NCBI GenBank assembly: GCA_027007865.1
Contig: JALTEE010000464.1
Coordinates: 1-5,509 of the forward strand
From: a bacterium
Lineage (GTDB): Bacteria > UBP14 > UBA6098 > B30-G16
Length of the DNA stretch: 5,509 bases
Direction of reading: 5' to 3'
Part shown: in pieces, positions 1-5,509 of the stretch
Position numbering within the stretch: the stretch's first letter is position 1
Layout of the letters: each line of letters opens with the position of its first letter
Position numbers and translations under genes: made by a program
Notes under the pieces: generated by a model
Database searches by the model: none
Seen by the model: the letters and a program-made list of their open reading frames with translations, nothing else
Told to the model about the DNA's origin: nothing

Positions 1-284
1 TGTTTGGACAGTGCGAGGTTCCGCATCATACAATGCCAATCCCACACGAGTTTTGGGTCTCTTTTAAATCCCTCCACGGAAACGAGGTCTTCGGGATTAT
101 ATTTTTTCCAAAATCCGTTATCTCCGCGAAATGTCGGGATACCACTTTCCTCAGAAGCTCCAGCGCCAGTAAAAACCATAAGACTCGTTGAATTATTCAA
201 AATCTCCGATGCTCTGCGAATTTTTTCGCCGAAGTTGTTTCCTATGCTATCAACAGCGCTATTTCTCTGGCTTTTTAATTCCAT
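1..284 (-). CDS. Sirtuin (Sir2-family NAD+-dependent protein deacylase), N-terminal part, cut by the left window edge
   Basis: Reading the minus strand from the ATG at 284-282 gives 94 complete codons with no stop before the edge. After a helical N-terminus (residues 19-35) comes VFTGAGASEESGIPTFRG (37-54), the NAD+-binding signature of the Sir2 family, then GFWKKYNPEDL (57-67) and the helix FKRDPKLVWDWHCMMR (73-88). This layout matches the first third of bacterial CobB/class III-like sirtuins of about 240-260 residues. They use NAD+ to remove acetyl or other acyl groups from protein lysines in the cytoplasm. The catalytic His and zinc cysteines lie outside the window. The start is firm: an in-frame TAA sits three codons upstream and no other start codon precedes the signature. 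The roughly 20-residue extension before the first helix is somewhat long. The start lies inside the end of the upstream regulator gene. No clear Shine-Dalgarno is seen (upstream bases are AACGAAAT), so translational coupling is likely. The acyl-pocket Tyr/Arg pair of desuccinylases is not conserved (see findings). Confidence 0.93.
   Translation of the reverse strand, partial: MELKSQRNSAVDSIGNNFGEKIRRASEILNNSTSLMVFTGAGASEESGIPTFRGDNGFWKKYNPEDLVSVEGFKRDPKLVWDWHCMMRNLALSK
259..284 (-). other. 26-base overlap between the regulator's 3' end and the sirtuin's 5' end
   Basis: The regulator's TAG stop lies at 261-259, while the sirtuin ATG lies upstream of it at 284-282 in a different frame. The shared bases encode the regulator's last residues (GIKKPEK) and the first eight or nine residues of the sirtuin. 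With no clear Shine-Dalgarno before the sirtuin ATG, this arrangement fits a single transcript with coupled translation. The overlap itself is read directly from the sequence. Coupling is inferred. Confidence 0.85.
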
Positions 285-3200
285 ATTTCGTTATGAGTTG
301 GTGAAGTCTTGTTCTGTGAATTCCGAATGTTTTTGCTGCCCGAGTTACATTGTATTTATGCTGTTCTAACAATTTTTCAATCATCCATTTTTCATATTCG
401 CTACCGAGTATCTGCTTGATTTTTTTCATCTCGTCGTAGGATTGAACTAATCTGAATTGTCCGGATTGCTCCTCGCCAACACTCTGGACGAGCGGTTTTA
501 TGTATTCCGGCAACAAATCCGCGCCGATTATTTCGCCTTGCGCAAACAATACCATCTCATCGACAGCATTTCTGAGTTGCCTAATATTTCCGCTCCATTG
601 GTAATTTTTCAATGCGAATAACACATCGGGCGCAAAACCCTTAACATTTTTGCCGAATTTTTCAGCAGCCATTTTAAGAAAATGCGCGGCAAGAGCGGGA
701 ATATCTTCACGCCTTTCCCTCAGCGGCGGTAGATTTATCCGAACTGTTGAAATGCGATAATATAAGTCCTCGCGGAAGTTCCCTTTCTCGATTTCCCGCT
801 CCAAATTTTTGTTTGTAGCAGCAATAATTCTCACATTGGTGTGAATATCTTCCGACCCCCCGATTCTCATAAACTGCCCGGTTTCTATTGCTGTAAGCAG
901 TTTTGCTTGCAAGGCTGGAGACATATCGCCAATTTCATCGAGGAATATTGTGCCGCCGTCTGCGAGTTCGAGTTTCCCTTTTTGTCTGTGCGTTGCCCCT
1001 GTGAATGCGCCTTTTTCATATCCGAACAATTCCGCTTCGAGCAGCGTCTCCGGAACAGCAGCGCAGTTTAACACTATAAACGGTCCATTCGAGCGATTTC
1101 CTTCGAGATGTATAGCGTGTGCTAGAAGGTCTTTTCCTGTGCCCGTTTCGCCAGTTAAAAGAACGGTAATATCTTGCGCAGCAACCGCTTCGAGTTTACG
1201 GAAAACATCTTCCATCGAAGGTGCATCACCGATGATAAACTCCGCTCCAATGCGCTCTTTAGTCTGCGCTTTCAGTGCGTTTCTCTCCGCGATAAGTTCA
1301 CCATATACTTGCGCGTTATGCAGTGCGAGAGCGGCAAATTCGCCCAGCGCTTCGAGAAGTCTCACGGTTCGCTCGGAAAATGCGGAGCGACGTAGTTCTG
1401 CATCCGCATATAAAATGCCCAAAAGTTCGTCTCGCCAGAACAGCGGAACAGCGATAACCATAAGAATTTTCAAATTCATAACGCTCTGCCTTGCGGATAG
1501 TTCCTCGTCTTCGGGGACACTCTCTACCATAAGAGGTGCTTTTTGTTCGATTGCCTTACGAACCGCTCCACTGCTGAACGCTATTTCATCGGTGGGAACA
1601 TCTTCACCTGTTTCGTTCCTCGCCGCGACAACCACAGGCTCATTATCCTCTACAGCAAGCAGTATCGCTCTTCCAGAACCACTCACTTCCACAGCGCGGT
1701 CGAGAATTATCCGCACAAGCGAATCTGTTTCGAGAGTTGCCGTGAATGCTTTTGCCACTTCGAGTAGCAATGCCGCATCTCCGCCGTATCGGCTACCACG
1801 CAGCAAATCGACGACTCTTTCGAGTTCTTCAAGTTTTGCGCGATTATCTATTTTTGAAAAATATTGCTTTGCAAGTCCGAGAGCGAACTGGCCTTTTTCA
1901 GGGTCGGGCGATTTTTCCGAATATATTTCCGCAACACGCTGCCATAAATAGCCTTGCACAAATGGGTCGTCGGGAGCGTTTTTTAGCAGTTCGGTCAATT
2001 TTTCTCCTGCCTGCTGTGGTTGAAGTGCACCGGCAAGGATATGCGCGCCGGCACACCAAAGCTCCGCCATTTCACCCTTGAACTTGATAGATGAAATCAA
2101 ATTGAGAGCCGCTTCCGCTGCGGTATCGAGCTGTCCCGATTCAAACAATGTCAGTGATTCCCATAATATCGAAGTAAGTTCACCGGTCGGAATAGAAGGC
2201 AATTTCGAAAATTCCGAGAACGGTGTTCCTGAAAGAATTAGCCACGGTAAAAGATTTTCTAAAATATTTTCGTAGTATGACTGTGGTAGCGAAGAAATCT
2301 CTGGTAAAAACTCGTCGAACAGTTTTACAGGGTCGGATACATGCCCGGTGTAAAGTTGCAGCCAATATAACTCTATTTTCGCACGACATCTATCGAAAGC
2401 TTTCGCTGTGTTTGCAAACGACTTTTCAAATTCGGATATAGCTCGTTTTGCAAGGTCTATATTCCCCATCCTTCTGTGAACACTCGCTATTTTTAACAGT
2501 GCTTCACCTTGCCTGTTTGGAACTTCATTTTCGTGGGCAATCGATGCAGCGGAAAAAAGTCTATCTAATGCTTGCTTATATTTGCCCTGAGAATATAATA
2601 TTGTTCCGAGGTTGAGTTCGATAGTTGCTTGCGCAGTTGGATTATTTAGTTCCTGTGCGAGCGAGCGTGCCTGCCAATATCTGCTTGCCGCCTCTTGAAT
2701 ATCTCCTATAGAAGCGGATATGTTGATTAAGGTAAATAGTTCGAGTTTTTTATCACCCAACTGCCTTGCAAACTCCATGGATTCCCTGAATAATGCAACC
2801 GCATCTTTGTATTGCTTTTTTTCAAGTAGAACGACACCGAGGTCGTTCAAAGTCGCTGCCTCGTTCTTAAAATTCTGTGTTTCGCGGGTGATATTTAGTA
2901 TTTGTCTGTATTGTGTTTCGGCACCTTCGAGGTCACCGATTCCCATCAAAAAATGCGCTTGTAATTTCATTGCGCGAAACTTTAAGTCGTCATCGCCGAT
3001 TTTCTCAGCACCACGAATTACAAGATTATAGGCATCGAAAAGCACATCACTTAGAAATTTTTTTCTCAATATATTAATTGCGGTTCGCGCCATCTTTACT
3101 GAATCCTTATATTCTTCCGCATCAAAGAGCATTCTTGCACCGACAATTTGAAATTCAGGAATATCCTCGCACTTCGAAAATGCCGCACCAACTTTTATCT

Positions 3201-5010
3201 TCAATTCTTTCAACCGCTTTTCATCTAATTTTAAAATTTCCCGGCGCTCGTCCTCGTCCGGAATGGTGTATGTGAGATAGCCCCATTTCTCACCTTCGGA
3301 AATTTTGCCCATAGCAAGCAATTCAGAAATAACGAATGGCGTTTCAGCATCGCCAATAAGGTCATTTAGAACAGTCAACGGAATGCCTTCGTAAGAAATG
3401 GCAATGTATCGTATCGCAGAATTCAGGAGTTTCTTGGAAACTGTAGATTTAACAGGAATTGCTTTTTTGGGAGTATATTCCCATTTATCCTCGCCAAATG
3501 ACAGTGCGCCGCCAACCATCAAACTTTTTATAGAAGATTCTATTTTTCTCGGTATTCCGCCGCTGGCTCGTAGAATATACTGCACCAGCGATGCGGCATC
3601 GGATACATCTCCGAGCACAGAACGCACCCATTCATTGATATGGTTTTCTCTGAGTGGAACGAGTGCTGTGGATTCGACCTGACATTTACCATCCTGTGGA
3701 GCAATCGTTTTTGTTACAACGAGGATTTTCCCTAGTTGAGGTCTGCTCGATAACCAATTCAGTGATTTTTCGGATATTCCATCTTCGAGCATTATTACAA
3801 GCGGTTTTATCTGCGATATTTCTTCGAGCAATGCGAGGAGATGCGCGTTTATTTCATCGTGGGATGGTTCACTCGGCGATTTTATCACCCCCACACTCGA
3901 TATTGCAGGATGTTTTTCTATTTTCGGAGTAATCCACAACAGCGCTGGCAGATGTCGTCGCAATGGCTCACCGAACTCCCACAAAAGCAACTGGCGCAAA
4001 AGAGATTCGACAGGCGATGTGGGAGAAACAAGAACAGGATGACAACCTGCGAGTTGAGATAATATTTTGATTTCCGAAAGAATTCGCGAATAACCTATCC
4101 CTGATGGTCCATCGAAACGCCAAAATAATTTCCTCGATATTCCACTCAATATCTGCTCAGCACGAGACAGAATTTCTTCTCTCCCGACGAGAACAGGTTG
4201 GGGTAAGAACCTTGCGCGTAGCGATGGCACATCTTTTCTGCCGAGTTGCTTTGTCAGTGTCCGCCAAATTATGTATGCGCTGTTAGGGCGTTTCTGTGGG
4301 TCTTTTTGAAGAAGCGATGCCACAAGTTCGCGAAGTTCACTGGGAACAGAGACAATGTCGCTTTTATCCACTACGAGATGAAGTTGCAGCTGCACGGTTT
4401 CGCCTGCTGTCTCGCCTTCGAAAAGATTTTCACCAGAAAATAATTCGGCAGCGATTACGCCGAGCGAATACAGGTCTGCACGCATATCTGGCGGGTAGCC
4501 TTTGAGCAGTTCCGGCGCAATATATGCCGCAGTTCCCGACGCCGCTTCCATACCTTCCGACAGCGCACTCGCGAGACCAAAATCGCCTATCTTTGCGCCA
4601 TTATCCGTTACAAAAATATTAGCGGGTTTCAAATCGAGGTGCATAATCCCGCGGGAATGGATATGCGCAAGCCCCTCGGCAATATCGCAAAAAACGGAGA
4701 GTTTTTCATCGTCGCCGAGTTCGGTCTCATCGAGGGTTTTGCCATTCAGCAATTCCATTGTGAAAAAGTATTTCCCATCTTCGCCGCCAAAATCGAACAC
4801 CTTTACGATGCGTCTATGCGGCATCCGCGCAACGATGGCGAACTCACGCCTGAATCTTTCTAAAAGATGATGTTGAACCCAGCGCGGAGAAAACAATTTT
4901 AGGGCGCGACTTTCACCGGAAACCGAATCGACAACTTCATAAACGATTCCGAATGCACCCCTGCCGAGTTCACGACGAACATTATATCTGCCGAAAAGTT
5001 GCTCTTCCAT
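259..5010 (-). CDS. Giant one-chain signalling protein: Ser/Thr kinase - STAND-like NTPase - TPR - GAF - sigma-54 activator AAA+ - Fis HTH
   Basis: The protein has 1583 residues, no membrane segment and no signal peptide, so it is cytoplasmic. (1) Hanks kinase, about 9-254: Gly loop GRGAFGIVY (16-24), Lys38, Glu56, catalytic loop HLDLKPAN (124-131), DFG (143-145), APE (165-167), Arg241. (2) STAND/AAA-like module, about 272-590: LVGREE, a degenerate P-loop GPSGIGYS (301-308), a Walker B-like strand ending in Glu409-Asp410, then a winged-helix-like segment (525-590). (3) TPR-like helices, about 620-1070, clearest at 716-860. (4) GAF, about 1076-1235. (5) Sigma-54 AAA+, about 1258-1500: GETGTGKD (1287-1294), GAFTGA (1334-1339), GGTIFLDEIGD (1352-1362), candidate arginine fingers Arg1413/Arg1419, sensor II GNIRQLRN. 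(6) Fis-type HTH, 1541-1578. Known family roles: enhancer-binding proteins remodel sigma-54 RNA polymerase by ATP hydrolysis, and the GAFTGA loop contacts sigma-54. I infer that the kinase, TPR and GAF parts sense signals and gate this output. The ligand and target promoters are unknown. The ATG at 5010 has GGAG six bases upstream and no earlier in-frame start after a TAA at 5049-5047. There is no receiver domain, so control probably comes from within the chain or through binding partners. The kinase-AAA-TPR front is related to PknK/HstK-type proteins. Confidence 0.96.
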   Translation of the reverse strand: MEEQLFGRYNVRRELGRGAFGIVYEVVDSVSGESRALKLFSPRWVQHHLLERFRREFAIVARMPHRRIVKVFDFGGEDGKYFFTMELLNGKTLDETELGDDEKLSVFCDIAEGLAHIHSRGIMHLDLKPANIFVTDNGAKIGDFGLASALSEGMEAASGTAAYIAPELLKGYPPDMRADLYSLGVIAAELFSGENLFEGETAGETVQLQLHLVVDKSDIVSVPSELRELVASLLQKDPQKRPNSAYIIWRTLTKQLGRKDVPSLRARFLPQPVLVGREEILSRAEQILSGISRKLFWRFDGPSGIGYSRILSEIKILSQLAGCHPVLVSPTSPVESLLRQLLLWEFGEPLRRHLPALLWITPKIEKHPAISSVGVIKSPSEPSHDEINAHLLALLEEISQIKPLVIMLEDGISEKSLNWLSSRPQLGKILVVTKTIAPQDGKCQVESTALVPLRENHINEWVRSVLGDVSDAASLVQYILRASGGIPRKIESSIKSLMVGGALSFGEDKWEYTPKKAIPVKSTVSKKLLNSAIRYIAISYEGIPLTVLNDLIGDAETPFVISELLAMGKISEGEKWGYLTYTIPDEDERREILKLDEKRLKELKIKVGAAFSKCEDIPEFQIVGARMLFDAEEYKDSVKMARTAINILRKKFLSDVLFDAYNLVIRGAEKIGDDDLKFRAMKLQAHFLMGIGDLEGAETQYRQILNITRETQNFKNEAATLNDLGVVLLEKKQYKDAVALFRESMEFARQLGDKKLELFTLINISASIGDIQEAASRYWQARSLAQELNNPTAQATIELNLGTILYSQGKYKQALDRLFSAASIAHENEVPNRQGEALLKIASVHRRMGNIDLAKRAISEFEKSFANTAKAFDRCRAKIELYWLQLYTGHVSDPVKLFDEFLPEISSLPQSYYENILENLLPWLILSGTPFSEFSKLPSIPTGELTSILWESLTLFESGQLDTAAEAALNLISSIKFKGEMAELWCAGAHILAGALQPQQAGEKLTELLKNAPDDPFVQGYLWQRVAEIYSEKSPDPEKGQFALGLAKQYFSKIDNRAKLEELERVVDLLRGSRYGGDAALLLEVAKAFTATLETDSLVRIILDRAVEVSGSGRAILLAVEDNEPVVVAARNETGEDVPTDEIAFSSGAVRKAIEQKAPLMVESVPEDEELSARQSVMNLKILMVIAVPLFWRDELLGILYADAELRRSAFSERTVRLLEALGEFAALALHNAQVYGELIAERNALKAQTKERIGAEFIIGDAPSMEDVFRKLEAVAAQDITVLLTGETGTGKDLLAHAIHLEGNRSNGPFIVLNCAAVPETLLEAELFGYEKGAFTGATHRQKGKLELADGGTIFLDEIGDMSPALQAKLLTAIETGQFMRIGGSEDIHTNVRIIAATNKNLEREIEKGNFREDLYYRISTVRINLPPLRERREDIPALAAHFLKMAAEKFGKNVKGFAPDVLFALKNYQWSGNIRQLRNAVDEMVLFAQGEIIGADLLPEYIKPLVQSVGEEQSGQFRLVQSYDEMKKIKQILGSEYEKWMIEKLLEQHKYNVTRAAKTFGIHRTRLHQLITKYGIKKPEK

Positions 5011-5016
5011 AATATT

Positions 5017-5020
5017 CTCC
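5017..5020 (-). promoter_or_regulatory. Ribosome binding site of the kinase/sigma-54 regulator
   Basis: The minus strand reads ACGGAGAATATTATG. The GGAG core sits six bases before the ATG at 5010, close to the ideal Shine-Dalgarno spacing. It decides the start: the frame has no other ATG, GTG or TTG between this point and the upstream in-frame stop, and the kinase glycine loop begins 16 residues in, as expected for a cytoplasmic Hanks kinase. Confidence 0.8.
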
Positions 5021-5022
5021 GT

Positions 5023-5032
5023 ATTTGCAAAT
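5023..5032. repeat. 10-base perfect palindrome ATTTGCAAAT in the regulator's leader
   Basis: ATTTGCAAAT is its own reverse complement and overlaps an 8-base palindrome, CAAATTTG, at 5028-5035. It lies between the candidate -10 box and the Shine-Dalgarno of the regulator gene, a usual place for an operator. Short AT-rich palindromes arise often by chance, so a function as a binding site (for example autoregulation through the Fis-type HTH) is only a suggestion. Confidence 0.3.
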
Positions 5033-5043
5033 TTGAACGGACA

Positions 5044-5074
5044 ATTTTAGTCCTTTGCTTAAAAATAAAGACAA
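5044..5074 (-). promoter_or_regulatory. Weak candidate sigma-70-type promoter for the regulator gene
   Basis: On the minus strand a TAAAAT hexamer (5049-5044, five of six matches to TATAAT) is preceded by TTGTCT (5074-5069, four of six matches to TTGACA) with a 19-base spacer, longer than the ideal 17. It falls just after the terminator-like hairpin and 34 bases before the ATG, the right place for the regulator's own promoter. The -35 element is poor and overlaps the terminator's T-rich tail. No -24/-12 sigma-54 promoter was seen in this gap. Confidence 0.25.
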
Positions 5075-5092
5075 CATCCCGCCCAGACGGGA
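5061..5092 (-). terminator. Rho-independent terminator of the upstream gene
   Basis: Ten bases after the stop of the upstream gene, the minus strand forms a five-pair GC-rich hairpin: TCCCG (5092-5088), loop TCTGGG, CGGGA (5081-5077). It is followed by TGTTGTCTTTATTTTT, in which 12 of 16 bases are T. The stem is short and the T tract interrupted, so termination may be partial. It suggests that the kinase gene starts its own transcript and is not simply the next gene of the upstream operon. Confidence 0.6.
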
Positions 5093-5102
5093 CATTGCTT
5101 AA

Positions 5103-5509
5103 TCAAAATTTCATTAAAATTTTCCAGCCATCTTCGGTTAATATCAAGTCGAAGAAACCCATATTCCAATGATATTTTCCATTTCTCGCATTTAACATTA
5201 GCACATCCACAGTCGCTTTTTCTGTCAGCATATTCTGTTTCACATTCATAATTTGTGCGAGATACAATTGTGTTCCTTTTTGAATTTTCACCTGCGCGGA
5301 ATCAGCAAGATATTTCCATGCGCGCAGTGTATCACCATTGTTCACGGCATCGAGCATTTCCGCAACGGTTTGTTCGGGGGATATAATATCCATTCCCCAA
5401 ATTCTCGCTAATTTGTCCCAATACCTCGGGCAACCGAGAATATGGCTTTTTCTGTATAGGCTATCAGCACGCTGAAAATTATCTTTTTGCAGATAAATTT
5501 GAGCGAGGT
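5103..5509 (-). CDS. C-terminal part of a protein with a TPR-like segment and an NTF2-like domain, cut by the right window edge
   Basis: The minus-strand frame ending at TGA 5105-5103 stays open to the window edge, giving 134 complete codons. A Met at 5393-5391 could be taken as a start and would give a 96-residue protein. However, the 38 codons before it have no stop and read as protein (LAQIYLQKDNFQRADSLYRK, then YWDKLARIWG), and the first stretch fits a TPR helix pair (L..IY....F..A..LY.K). The gene therefore most likely begins beyond the window. The C-terminal 90 residues run from an amphipathic helix (EQTVAEMLDAVNNGDTLRAWKYLAD) through short strands to FDLILTEDGWKILMKF. This helix-then-sheet pattern ending in a Trp-Lys-Ile strand is typical of NTF2-like (SnoaL/DUF4878-type) domains, which often bind small ligands or act as accessory modules. 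The specific function, localisation and N-terminus are unknown. Confidence 0.75.
   Translation of the reverse strand, partial: LAQIYLQKDNFQRADSLYRKSHILGCPRYWDKLARIWGMDIISPEQTVAEMLDAVNNGDTLRAWKYLADSAQVKIQKGTQLYLAQIMNVKQNMLTEKATVDVLMLNARNGKYHWNMGFFDLILTEDGWKILMKF

Noticed and set aside
4..369. Plus-strand open frame of 121 codons at the left edge
   Set aside because: It lies antisense to the sirtuin, whose NAD+-binding signature is clear on the minus strand. The plus-strand product shows no recognisable motif.
950..1951. Plus-strand open frame of 333 codons
   Set aside because: It is antisense to the GAF and sigma-54 AAA+ coding region, and its product is Ser/Ala/Arg-rich low-complexity sequence without domain motifs. 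It is a by-product of codon bias in the real gene.
967..3830. Striking recurrence of TTCGAG (CTCGAA on the coding strand), about a dozen copies, considered as a possible dispersed motif
   Set aside because: Nearly all copies checked are in frame as CTC-GAA (Leu-Glu), so they reflect codon preference for a common dipeptide in the helical regions and not a binding site or repeat.
5011..5062. Possible -24/-12 sigma-54 promoter around the TTGC in the regulator leader
   Set aside because: The position ten bases upstream of the GC has CC where GG is required, so the consensus is not met.
5103..5393. Stand-alone 96-residue small protein starting at 5393
   Set aside because: The frame continues open and protein-like to the window edge, and there is no good Shine-Dalgarno before that Met.
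1..5509. tRNA, rRNA, CRISPR array, insertion sequence or transposon end
   Set aside because: The only non-coding stretch is the 92-base gap. No direct repeat array, transposase motif or tRNA-like fold was seen, and the rest is occupied by the three genes.

Overview
The window looks like an ordinary bacterial chromosome segment with genes packed on one strand. Everything I can support lies on the minus strand, so transcription runs from high to low coordinates. In that order it holds three genes. First is the 3' end of a gene for a protein with a TPR-like segment and an NTF2-like C-terminus, cut by the right edge. Second is a complete 1583-residue signalling protein that fills about 86% of the window. 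Third is the 5' end of a sirtuin (NAD+-dependent protein deacylase), cut by the left edge. A short intergenic gap (5011-5102) separates the first two and contains a likely terminator, a weak promoter candidate, a small palindrome and a good ribosome binding site. The second and third genes overlap by 26 bases.

The large protein is the centrepiece. It joins, in order, a Hanks-type Ser/Thr kinase, a STAND/AAA-like NTPase module with a winged-helix-like tail, a long TPR-like helical solenoid, a GAF domain, a sigma-54-activating AAA+ domain with an intact GAFTGA loop, and a Fis-type helix-turn-helix. The kinase-NTPase-TPR front resembles PknK-like kinases and the HstK-type cyanobacterial kinases (kinase-AAA-GAF-histidine kinase). 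Here the output is a sigma-54 enhancer-binding protein instead of a histidine kinase, so sensing, phosphorylation and transcription activation sit on one chain. Two of its three nucleotide-binding modules are unusual: the kinase is non-RD (HLD in place of HRD), and the STAND module has lost the P-loop lysine.

The sirtuin start lies inside the last codons of the regulator, so the two are probably co-transcribed. A link between phospho-signalling or sigma-54 output and protein deacylation is an inference from context only.

The organism is a bacterium that uses sigma-54, with GC in the mid-40s percent judged by eye from a few lines. Giant kinase/TPR/GAF/sigma-54 fusions suggest a lineage with complex signalling, such as an FCB-group or candidate-phylum bacterium or a deltaproteobacterial relative. 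I cannot place it more precisely.
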